From an uncultured Enterorhabdus sp. (lineage in GTDB: Bacteria; Actinomycetota; Coriobacteriia; Coriobacteriales; Eggerthellaceae), in the NCBI GenBank assembly GCA_947573925.1, contig CANPHS010000012.1:1-32898 (forward strand): a stretch of DNA of 32,898 nt, given 5' to 3'. The translations under genes and the position numbers were made by a program. Positions 15,685 to 22,494 of this stretch are shown in pieces. Below the pieces are notes generated by a model. The model searched no databases. It was not told the origin of the DNA and saw only the letters and a list, made by a program, of their open reading frames with translations. Within the stretch, counting starts at the first letter, position 1; each line of letters opens with the position of its first letter.

Positions 15685-17010
15685 ATGCTCTCAGAGCGCC
15701 TGCTCACCACCGTCGTGCGTTCCATGACCGACAAGACGCTGGCTTTGCATCCCGTGCCCACCGGCACGCTGCCGGATCCGGTGCCGGGCCGGGCCTACAC
15801 CCTGTATGTGCACGTGCCCTTCTGCGAGCGACTGTGCCCCTACTGCTCCTTCAACCGCTTCCCCTACCGCGAGGAGCGGGCCCGCGTGCACTTCGCGGCC
15901 CTGCGCGAGGAGATGCGCCTGCTCGCGGAGAAGGGCTACGACTTCGAGAGCGCATACATCGGCGGCGGCACCCCCACGGTAGACATCGACGAGCTCTGCG
16001 AGACCATCGACTACGCCCGCGATCTGTTCTCCATCAAGGAGATCAACTCCGAGACGAACCCGAACCACCTTATCCCCTCGTACCTGGAGAAGCTCGAGGG
16101 GCGCATCCAGCGCCTTTCGGTAGGCGTGCAGTCCTTCGACAACGAACTGCTGAAGCAAATGGACCGCTACGACAAGTACGGCAGCGCCGAAGAGATCTTC
16201 GAGCGCATCGGCGAGGCGGCGGCCTACTTCGAGTCGCTCAACGTGGACATGATCTTCAATTTCCCGTCCCAGACCGAGGACATCCTCATCAATGACTGCG
16301 AGAAGATCGCCACCTGCGGCTGTCACCAGACCACCTTCTCGCCGCTATACCAGTCCCACGCCACCACACGGAAGATGGAGAGCGTGCTCGGGCGCATGGA
16401 CTACAACAAGGAACGCCGCTTCTACTACATCCTCGACGAGATCCTGAACGGGGGCGACGCGCCCCTCTTCGAGCGCCGCACCCTGTGGACCTTCAACCGT
16501 CTGGACGAGCACCAGCGACGGCGCCAGAACCTGGAGGTGGACGAGTACGCCGTGGCCTACGAGGAATGCGTGGGCGTGGGGTCGGGCTCCATCACGCATC
16601 TGGGCGACAACCTCTTCGTGAACACGTTCAACCTGGAGGAGTACGCCGACATCGTGAACGCGGGCCGGCTGCCCCTCATGGGCTGCACCGACCTGCCCCG
16701 CCGCGACCTCATGCGCTACAAGTTCCTGTTGCAGCTGTACAGCCTGCGCTTCGACAAGCACGAGTTCGAGCGCGACTTCGGCGTGTCCGTGGAACGGGGC
16801 CTGCCCGTGGAGATGGCCTTCATGCGGGCGAACGGGGCTTTCGCCACCGACAATGCCGACGAGCTGACGCTCACGGCGGCGGGCCGCTATCTGGTGGTGG
16901 TGCTCTACCGCCAGTACCTGGCGGGCCTGAACAACCTGCGCGAGCAGGCCCGCAGCGAGCTTAAGGGCCTGGAGCACGACCTCCTCTTCGGCGACGGCAC
17001 CGAACGCTAG
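15685..17010 (+). CDS. Radical SAM protein, HemN/HemW-like (coproporphyrinogen oxidase family)
   Basis: A 441-residue radical SAM enzyme. The cluster motif CxxxCxxC is C47, C51 and C54 in VPFCERLCPYCSF, followed by GGGTPTVD, SVGVQSFDNELLK and VDMIFNFPSQ, which mark the HemN/HemW/HutW branch. Members include oxygen-independent coproporphyrinogen III oxidase, the heme chaperone HemW and heme-opening methyltransferases. An aromatic residue follows the third cysteine, as in the whole family, so this does not decide between them. The start at 15685 is preceded by AGGAGG; an ATG at 15649 overlaps the -10. It lies one gene away from a ferrochelatase and beside a LysR regulator, which favours a porphyrin or heme role. 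Confidence 0.8.
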   Translation: MLSERLLTTVVRSMTDKTLALHPVPTGTLPDPVPGRAYTLYVHVPFCERLCPYCSFNRFPYREERARVHFAALREEMRLLAEKGYDFESAYIGGGTPTVDIDELCETIDYARDLFSIKEINSETNPNHLIPSYLEKLEGRIQRLSVGVQSFDNELLKQMDRYDKYGSAEEIFERIGEAAAYFESLNVDMIFNFPSQTEDILINDCEKIATCGCHQTTFSPLYQSHATTRKMESVLGRMDYNKERRFYYILDEILNGGDAPLFERRTLWTFNRLDEHQRRRQNLEVDEYAVAYEECVGVGSGSITHLGDNLFVNTFNLEEYADIVNAGRLPLMGCTDLPRRDLMRYKFLLQLYSLRFDKHEFERDFGVSVERGLPVEMAFMRANGAFATDNADELTLTAAGRYLVVVLYRQYLAGLNNLREQARSELKGLEHDLLFGDGTER

Positions 17011-17024
17011 GTAAGTTTCATCCG

Positions 17025-17100
17025 AAAGTGGGACAGCATGCCCGGCAGGGCGTCCCACTTTCTTCAAGAGGTGGGACAGCTTACCCGGTAGGGCGTCCCA
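17025..17100. repeat. Two tandem copies of a 30-base hairpin repeat, terminator-like
   Basis: Copy 1 (17028-17057) and copy 2 (17071-17100) match at 27 of 30 positions, with a 43-base period. Each begins GTGGGACAGC and ends GGGCGTCCCA. Copy 1 folds as AAAGTGGGAC (17025-17034) with GTCCCACTTT (17052-17061), with an inner GCCC-GGCA-GGGC stem. Copy 2 keeps the outer TGGGAC/GTCCCA stem and an inner CCC/GGG. They lie between converging genes, so they may end transcription from both sides, or they may be copies of a dispersed REP-like element. Confidence 0.75.
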
Positions 17101-17105
17101 GAGTG

Positions 17106-17561
17106 CTAGAGGTCGATGAAGTCGTACACGAGCCCTTTTTCTTGCTCGAGCCAGGCGAACAGCTCGTCGCAGTCCATAACAGGGATGCGCGCCTGCTCGA
17201 AATCCTTTTTGTTTCGCGTGATGATGGCGTCGGCCTTCATCTTGCGGGCGCACTGGTACAGGCACGCGTCCTCGAAATCGTCCCAGGACGAATCCAGGGC
17301 GGCCTCCACTTCGAGGCGCGTCATATTGCAGACATTCAGGGCGGCAAGCAGTTCTCTGATCGTTCGCTTCGCCACATCGCCCGAAACGCGCGTGGCACCG
17401 GAAGTCAGGATATAGAATGCGTCGGTGAATTGCGAAGCCGCCGTCCAGAGCTCCTGCTCTTTGAGCAGACCGAGCACGAACAGCATATCGGCTTTTTTGT
17501 CGAACGGTTGGCGGCGGGCGAGCGAGTCGAGGATGATATTGGTGTCGACAAACAGTTTCAT
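17106..17561 (-). CDS. PIN-domain toxin (VapC-like ribonuclease)
   Basis: A 151-residue PIN-domain protein, the toxin of a type II toxin-antitoxin pair, expected to cut RNA with bound magnesium. Acidic active-site residues are D6 in LFVDTNIILD, D98 in DDFEDACLY and D111 in KADAIITRNKKDF; the IITRNKKDF ending of the core is typical of the family. The ATG at 17561 overlaps the TGA of the antitoxin (ATGA), the usual coupling in such pairs; a GTG four codons upstream is possible but less likely. RNA target unknown. Confidence 0.9.
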   Translation of the reverse strand: MKLFVDTNIILDSLARRQPFDKKADMLFVLGLLKEQELWTAASQFTDAFYILTSGATRVSGDVAKRTIRELLAALNVCNMTRLEVEAALDSSWDDFEDACLYQCARKMKADAIITRNKKDFEQARIPVMDCDELFAWLEQEKGLVYDFIDL

Positions 17562-17887
17562 GCGACACCCCACCCTTCAAAGTGCCCGCGCGACGCAAGA
17601 CGTTCGCGACGAATCTCGTCGTCGGTCATGGTGGCGTAGGAGTTGTCAAGCGGAAGGACCTTCAGCCGTTGCATCCATGCCTTCGCTTCAGCGATCTCTT
17701 CCGGAGCGAAGGAGCGCTGTTGCGCTTTTTCTTCGGGGAAGGGGAGCGCCTTCTTCTCGATGATGAGGTCGTAGAGCTGGTTGATGACCTGGGAGGCGTT
17801 CGTGCCTAGCTCTTCCAGAACCCGATTCCCCATTTCCTTCTTTTCCGACGACATCCGTGCCGTCACCATTGCATCTGCCGCTGCCAT
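17558..17887 (-). CDS. RelB/DinJ-type antitoxin
   Basis: A 109-residue antitoxin. The N-terminal half has the ribbon-helix-helix pattern of RelB/DinJ (VTARMSSEKKEMGNRVLEELG, then ASQVINQLYDLI and KKALPFP). The C-terminal half, rich in charged residues and Trp/Tyr, would wrap the toxin. The start at 17887 follows AAGGGA; longer in-frame readings add sequence that overlaps the promoter. RelB-type antitoxins usually pair with RelE/YafQ toxins, but here the partner is a PIN protein. The promoter and a repeated operator-like motif lie just upstream, so autoregulation is likely. Confidence 0.85.
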   Translation of the reverse strand: MAAADAMVTARMSSEKKEMGNRVLEELGTNASQVINQLYDLIIEKKALPFPEEKAQQRSFAPEEIAEAKAWMQRLKVLPLDNSYATMTDDEIRRERLASRGHFEGWGVA

Positions 17888-17903
17888 GACTCGTCCCTTC
17901 ATT

Positions 17904-17949
17904 CGTTGTACGTTGTACCCATTATATCGCCTGAAGGGGAGTCCTGCAA
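17904..17949 (-). promoter_or_regulatory. Toxin-antitoxin promoter and direct-repeat operator
   Basis: On the minus strand, TTGCAG (17949-17944), a 17-base spacer and a perfect TATAAT (17926-17921) form a strong sigma-70-type promoter. Directly downstream, covering the expected start of transcription, is the 7-base direct repeat CGTTGTA-CGTTGTA (plus-strand 17904-17910 and 17911-17917). The ribbon-helix-helix antitoxin is the likely binder. Confidence 0.75.
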
Positions 17950-17951
17950 GC

Positions 17952-17985
17952 AAAAAAAGCCCCGCCGCAGGAGGAGCGACGGGGC
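17952..17985 (-). terminator. Rho-independent terminator of the flavoprotein gene
   Basis: On the minus strand, GCCCCG (17985-17980) pairs with CGGGGC (17964-17959), with inner GC pairs, and is followed by seven T residues (17958-17952). It lies about 50 bases after the flavoprotein stop. The T-run ends only three bases before the -35 of the toxin-antitoxin promoter on the same strand. Confidence 0.85.
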
Positions 17986-18033
17986 AGGGAGGGTGTTCGC
18001 GCCACCGAGGAGGGCGACCGCGAACGGGATCGG

Positions 18034-19809
18034 CTAGTTCTGGCTCTTGGCCTCGATGTCGGCGCCTGCGGCGTTCTTGCCGGCGAGGCGGCCGAAGGTG
18101 AGCGCGGTGCCCAGGGAGATGCCGGCCACGGTGACCGGGTACTCCACCAGGTAGCGGCCGCCCTGGACGTTGCCGGTGGCGTAGAGGCCCTCGATGGGGG
18201 CGCCCTCGGCGTTCAGGGGCTGGAGCTTCTTGTTCACTTCCAGGCCGCCCATGAGCACGAGCATGCCGGCGCTGCCGAAGGGGTAGGCGTAGAAGGGGGC
18301 CTCGCTCACGGGGAACAGGCGGCGGGGGTCCTTGCCGAAGTCGGCGTCATGGCCGTCGGCACACATCTGGTTGTAGCGCTCAACAGAGGCCTTCACCGCG
18401 TCCGCGGGAAGGGAGCACTTCTCGGCGAGCTCCTCGATGGTGTCGGCCACCACGAGGCCCTCGGTGCCCTCCACCATCTCCTTGGTGGTGTAGCCCAGGC
18501 CGAAGCCGGCGAGCACGGTGGCGTAGTTCTCCACTTCCTCGGCGGGGATGAAGTGGTTCACGTAGCCGTGGCCGTCGGGCATCTTGTCGATCTCGGTGGG
18601 CCACTTGGCGTCGAAGATCTGCCAGGAGCGCAGGTCGGGGGCGCCGGAGATCGGGTTCATGCCGGCGGGCACGCGGGAGAGCTGGTTCTGGCCGGGGATG
18701 TCCTCGTTCATGAAGCGCTCGCCGTTGATGTTGAGCTGCAGGTAGCCGTCGACGCCCAGGGGGCCGCCCATGTGGTGGGTCATCGGCGCGTGGGGGCCGA
18801 GCTCCATGTGGGCGCCGGCCCACAGGCCCATGAGGTGCCCGTCACCGGTGTTGCCCACCTCGCCCGCGGCGTCCATGGTGGTGTAGAAGCTCATGAACTC
18901 GTTCGCCCACGGCACGTAGTAGTCACGCATGTCCTGGTTGTTGCCCCAGTCGCCCGTGGCCAACACGACGGATTTCGCGTTGATCTGGGTGTAGTTGCCG
19001 TCAGCGTCGTGCACGTAGGCGCCGGTGACCTTGCCAGACTCGTCAGTGATGAGCTGCTCGCCCCAGGTGCCGTAGATCATCTCGGCGCCCATGGCCTCGG
19101 CGGCGGCCACGGCGGCCTCCAGCGTCCACTGCATGTTGGGGTTCGTGGTGATGGTGCCGTGGAAGTAGGGGTAGTACTCGGTCTTGTAGTCGTAGCCCTC
19201 CAGTGCCGGGAAGCACTTCGGACGGATATAGCAGGGCTTGTCGGTCTCCTGGTTGGCGGCGGTGGACTTCAGCACCTCGAAGTCGGCGCCCTCCACGAAC
19301 CAGTCGAAGTCCTCGCCGGAGTGGTCGTACCAGTAGCCGAGGAAGTCGGGGGTGGGGCGGTAGCACATGTCCTTCATGAGCTGGTTGACGATGACGTCCT
19401 TGCCGGCCCACTCGATGCCGAGGTCCTTCTGGATTTTCGAGCCGATGACGCCGAAGTCGCCGGCCATGGACACGGCGGCCAGCTCCGGGGCCTTCTCCAC
19501 GGCGATGACCTTCGCGCCCTCCTCGGCCGCGGCCTTGGCGGCGGCGCAGCCGGACAGGCCCAGGCCGATGACGAGCACGTCGCAGTCCTTCGTGTCGGCC
19601 ACGTTCTCCGGCACGGCTGGGGCGGTCATGAAGTTGGGCACGAACTCGCCCGGAGCGGTGCTCGCGGCCAGGGCGGCCTCGGTGCCGGTTTCCGGCGCGG
19701 GGGTCGCGCCCTGCGGCTGGCTGCACCCGGCGAGCCCCATGGCGCCGGCGGCCACGGCGGCCGAAGCGCCTAGGCCGAGGAATGCGCGGCGGCTGAGATT
19801 CTGTTCCAT
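18034..19809 (-). CDS. Tat-exported FAD-dependent reductase (fumarate-reductase-flavoprotein family)
   Basis: A 591-residue exported flavoprotein. The Tat signal is SRRAFLGLG (R7, R8), and LAGC ending at C29 could be a lipobox, so it may be lipid-anchored. The FAD-binding fold starts DVLVIGLGLSGCAAAKAAAEEGAKV (residues 77-101). LNINGERFMNED and GLYATGNVQGGRY, then TALTFGRLAGKNAA near the end, are typical of the FAD_binding_2 / fumarate reductase family. No N-terminal heme domain and no FMN-binding domain are present, so electrons must come from a separate partner. The family reduces C=C bonds and other acceptors such as fumarate, urocanate, cinnamates and cardiac glycosides; the substrate here is unknown. 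GGGAGGG precedes the ATG. Divergent from a membrane LuxR regulator. Confidence 0.92.
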   Translation of the reverse strand: MEQNLSRRAFLGLGASAAVAAGAMGLAGCSQPQGATPAPETGTEAALAASTAPGEFVPNFMTAPAVPENVADTKDCDVLVIGLGLSGCAAAKAAAEEGAKVIAVEKAPELAAVSMAGDFGVIGSKIQKDLGIEWAGKDVIVNQLMKDMCYRPTPDFLGYWYDHSGEDFDWFVEGADFEVLKSTAANQETDKPCYIRPKCFPALEGYDYKTEYYPYFHGTITTNPNMQWTLEAAVAAAEAMGAEMIYGTWGEQLITDESGKVTGAYVHDADGNYTQINAKSVVLATGDWGNNQDMRDYYVPWANEFMSFYTTMDAAGEVGNTGDGHLMGLWAGAHMELGPHAPMTHHMGGPLGVDGYLQLNINGERFMNEDIPGQNQLSRVPAGMNPISGAPDLRSWQIFDAKWPTEIDKMPDGHGYVNHFIPAEEVENYATVLAGFGLGYTTKEMVEGTEGLVVADTIEELAEKCSLPADAVKASVERYNQMCADGHDADFGKDPRRLFPVSEAPFYAYPFGSAGMLVLMGGLEVNKKLQPLNAEGAPIEGLYATGNVQGGRYLVEYPVTVAGISLGTALTFGRLAGKNAAGADIEAKSQN

Positions 19810-20120
19810 AGTAGTCCCTCCCTTAAGGGTTCCGTTGGACGGCGCGGCCCTCTCGCCGCGCCTTTGACGGGACTGACTCTACGGGAGCCGGCGGCGAAAA
19901 TCTTCACCAGTCAGCGGGTGAAATCTTGCGCCCCGGGTGCGGAAACGCTTCACCCGATCCTGGTGAAGTGGAGTAAAATACCATCATCTACCAGGTGCGA
20001 TGTTCTCACCTGCTTATTCAGTTGTCGCTTGGGGCCCGAAAGGGAAAATCATCAGAAACTGCGAGGTTTCCGCAGCGGCCCCTTCCGGAAACCCCTATAC
20101 TGGGCTCAGGGAGGAATATC
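19810..20120. promoter_or_regulatory. Divergent flavoprotein/LuxR region with three inverted repeats
   Basis: This 311-base region holds three similar dyads. TTCACC (19903-19908) pairs with GGTGAA (19917-19922), 8-base spacer. TTCACC (19949-19954) pairs with GGTGAA (19962-19967), 7-base spacer. CAGGTG (19992-19997) pairs with CACCTG (20007-20012), 9-base spacer. The first two are identical in their arms and start 46 bases apart. TAAAAT at 19974-19979, just after dyad 2, may be a -10 for the LuxR gene; TATACT at 20096-20101 is another candidate. The dyads are likely LuxR operators. Confidence 0.6.
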
Positions 20121-21641
20121 GTGAATCGACTCAGGGACAACGAAGACGGGCTTTCGGCCCGGGATTGGGCGCTGGCGGCAGGCTACGCGCTCTATTTGGT
20201 TTTCAGCTTCGTGGCCTTTCATTCCGCCACGTTGCTGTCGCCGGTGCCCATCGGTCACGGCGGGGGAGTCCTGTTCTCCGGAAGCGCCATGGCCGGACGC
20301 ATGGTCGCCGCCCTCGTGGCGATCATCGTCGTATTCGGGCGCCTGCGCGGCACGACGCCGCCCCGGGCATCGGTTGTCACCGGGGTTCTCGTCGCCACGT
20401 GCGCAGCCGCGGTGGCCGCCGGCTTTCTCGTCCTTGCCATGGCGTTCCAGTTCGCCGCGGCCGTGGATACCGCCCTGTTGGTTCCATGGCTCTCGTTGGC
20501 CGGGGCGCTGCTCGGCTGCGCCGATCTGGCGGCCACGCTTTTGTGGGCCCGGTTCTCCGCCACTCTCAGCTTGCGAACCGTCTATATATATGTAACGCTC
20601 TGCAACGGGGCGAGTCTGGTGCTCTACGGCGTGTTCACACTGGTTTCTCCCGTGGCCGTGCTGCCTTTGGCCGTTCTTCTTTTCCTCGCCTCGGCGGTAT
20701 GCGCCAAGCAGGTTCTCGACAGTCGGGCCGAGAAGGAGGATTTCGGGTTCGAGGGCATCGCCTTCAAGGGTCTGGCGCGTTCCTTGTGGCCCCCGGTGCT
20801 CGGCACGGCCATCCTGTGCTTCATGGGCGGCCTCATGCTCCAAATATCCGGCCAGCAGGATATTCCCCTCGAGGCGTTCCAGCAGACGTCGCTGTGGGCC
20901 AGCGCGGCGGCCATCGGCTGTCTGCTCGTGCCGGCCCTGTTCGTGCGCAAGCCCCTCAACCTCGGGCGCCTCTACTCGGTAGCGCTGCCGCTGTCGGCGG
21001 CCGGCTTTCTGCTCCTGCCTCTCATCTGGAATGCCGCCGGCGGCATTGTGAACGCTTTCGCCCAGGTGGGAGCCATGGTTGCCGCCCTTATTCTGTGGTG
21101 CATGATGGCCGACGGGGCTCGGCGTACGCGCATCTCGCCCGTCCTGCTGTTCTCGCCGTCGCTCATCGTCACCAATGGCGCGTCGCTGGCCGGCACCGTC
21201 GTGGGCTTCGCCAACGCCTCCCGCATCCACCAGGGGGACCTCGCCCTTACCACCGTGGCCCTGGTTTCGGTGTACCTGCTGCTTATGGCCGCCCTGGTGT
21301 TGTTTCGCAATCGCGGGGCCGCGGCCCGTACGCCCGGCTACGATTATGAAGTCGTCTCACTTGGCCCCGAAGCGGCTTCAGCAGTGCCGTCGGCGAGTCC
21401 CGAAGAGGCCCTGGCCGTTCGCTGCGACGAGATCGCCGAGGACTACGGCTTCACGCCCCGCGAGGGCGACATCTTCCTCCTGCTGGCCCAGGGCCACACG
21501 CTGCCGGCCATCTCCGAGCGCCTGTTCGTCTCCGAGAACACCGTGAAGTCCCACGCCAAGCGCATCTACCAGAAGCTCGCCATCCACTCCCGCGCCGAGC
21601 TTATCGACTTGGTCAACGAGCCGGCCAACGACGGTGATTGA
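20121..21641 (+). CDS. Membrane-anchored LuxR-family transcriptional regulator
   Basis: A 506-residue regulator of the same architecture as the one at 315-1760. About twelve hydrophobic segments fill residues 12-400. The last 63 residues (from about 444) are a LuxR/GerE helix-turn-helix domain: FTPREGDIFLLLAQG, then SENTVKSHAKRIYQKLAIHSRAEL. GTG start at 20121 with GGGAGGA just upstream; longer in-frame sequence overlaps the putative operator region. It likely senses a small molecule and controls the divergent exported flavoprotein. The two regulators share little outside the helix-turn-helix by eye, which would suit different ligands. Confidence 0.9.
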   Translation: MNRLRDNEDGLSARDWALAAGYALYLVFSFVAFHSATLLSPVPIGHGGGVLFSGSAMAGRMVAALVAIIVVFGRLRGTTPPRASVVTGVLVATCAAAVAAGFLVLAMAFQFAAAVDTALLVPWLSLAGALLGCADLAATLLWARFSATLSLRTVYIYVTLCNGASLVLYGVFTLVSPVAVLPLAVLLFLASAVCAKQVLDSRAEKEDFGFEGIAFKGLARSLWPPVLGTAILCFMGGLMLQISGQQDIPLEAFQQTSLWASAAAIGCLLVPALFVRKPLNLGRLYSVALPLSAAGFLLLPLIWNAAGGIVNAFAQVGAMVAALILWCMMADGARRTRISPVLLFSPSLIVTNGASLAGTVVGFANASRIHQGDLALTTVALVSVYLLLMAALVLFRNRGAAARTPGYDYEVVSLGPEAASAVPSASPEEALAVRCDEIAEDYGFTPREGDIFLLLAQGHTLPAISERLFVSENTVKSHAKRIYQKLAIHSRAELIDLVNEPANDGD

Positions 21642-21681
21642 CGCCCGGCGGTGCTTTTGGCGCAAATTTGGAAAATTCTTC

Positions 21682-21710
21682 TTGCAAACTTTCAAGGGTA
21701 AGGTTAATAT
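21682..21710 (+). promoter_or_regulatory. Promoter of tRNA-Pro
   Basis: TTGCAA (21682-21687), a 17-base spacer and TAATAT (21705-21710) form a good sigma-70-type promoter in an AT-rich patch. The predicted start is about 30 bases before the mature tRNA. Confidence 0.75.
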
Positions 21711-21745
21711 GGTCAAGCTGTTTGAGCGAGAGCCCAAACACACAA

Positions 21746-21822
<77 letters not shown>

Positions 21823-21831
21823 GAACTTCTA

Positions 21832-21859
21832 AGAGCCGGACATTCGTCCGGCTCTTTCT
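21832..21859 (+). terminator. Rho-independent terminator after tRNA-Pro
   Basis: A perfect 10-base stem, AGAGCCGGAC (21832-21841) with GTCCGGCTCT (21846-21855), loop ATTC, then TTTCT. It lies ten bases after the tRNA CCA end. Confidence 0.85.
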
Positions 21860-21937
21860 ATATTCCATAAGGAAGTCCGATGAACTCGGGGCGCGACGCC
21901 ATGGTACGCTTTCGGCCACGAGAGAAAGGAATGCCCT

Positions 21938-22366
21938 ATGAAGACGTTTCTCGCCCCCGACGCGCTCGATTACGAGCAGCGCGGCTTCTACCGCCTGGCC
22001 ACGTTGAAGGAGGGATGTCCCTTGGCCGACGAGCTGCGGCCGTTGTGGCCCGCCAACGCGAAGCTCTTGTTCGTGGCCGCCGATCCGGCCGACGACACGA
22101 CGACGGAAAACGATGCCATGGACTTGGCCAGCGCCCTCACGAAGGCCGGTTTGTCCGTGGGCCAGGTGCTCGTGCTGCAGGGGGAGACGGCGGATGCGGC
22201 TGCCCCGCTCGTGGCCGGGGCCCAGGTGATCGTCCTCGGTGCCGGAGACAAGGCCAAGCGCGAGGCGTTTTTCGGCGAAGTGGGCCTGCCCGGTCTTCTG
22301 GCTGCCGCGCCCGACGCCCTCGTCATCGCCCTCGACGAAGGGGCTCTCGCCGCCGCCGGCCGGTAG
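21938..22366 (+). CDS. Truncated peptidase S51-like protein, probably inactive
   Basis: A 142-residue protein resembling the first two thirds of peptidase E / cyanophycinase-like (type 1 glutamine amidotransferase-fold) proteins: AKLLFVAADPADDTTTENDAM, then AGAQVIVLGAGDKAKREAFF and PDALVIALDEGAL. In active members the last segment carries the nucleophile in a SAGS-type motif; here it reads LDEGAL, with Asp133 at the serine position. The C-terminal third, which carries the histidine, is missing, and no continuing frame follows the stop. The ATG follows GAAAGGA, so it is probably still translated. Either a decaying paralogue or a repurposed binding protein. The family assignment rests on motif recall only. 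Confidence 0.6.
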   Translation: MKTFLAPDALDYEQRGFYRLATLKEGCPLADELRPLWPANAKLLFVAADPADDTTTENDAMDLASALTKAGLSVGQVLVLQGETADAAAPLVAGAQVIVLGAGDKAKREAFFGEVGLPGLLAAAPDALVIALDEGALAAAGR

Positions 22367-22449
22367 GGACGGCTTGACGATTTTATGGCGCTTTGGCGTT
22401 CGGAACGTAACCGGGGGCCCGATAGGGCATCATAGGCACCTTGTTTTCG

Positions 22450-22474
22450 GATAATACCGTCGCGAAAGTTCGCG
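22450..22474 (+). promoter_or_regulatory. Putative brnQ -10 element and inverted repeat
   Basis: GATAAT at 22450-22455 is a plausible -10. Just downstream, CGCGAA (22461-22466) and TTCGCG (22469-22474) form a 6-base inverted repeat with a 2-base centre. Its place at the expected start of transcription would suit a repressor. No -35 is evident. Confidence 0.35.
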
Positions 22475-22494
22475 AGAGGATACGGGAGGATGCC

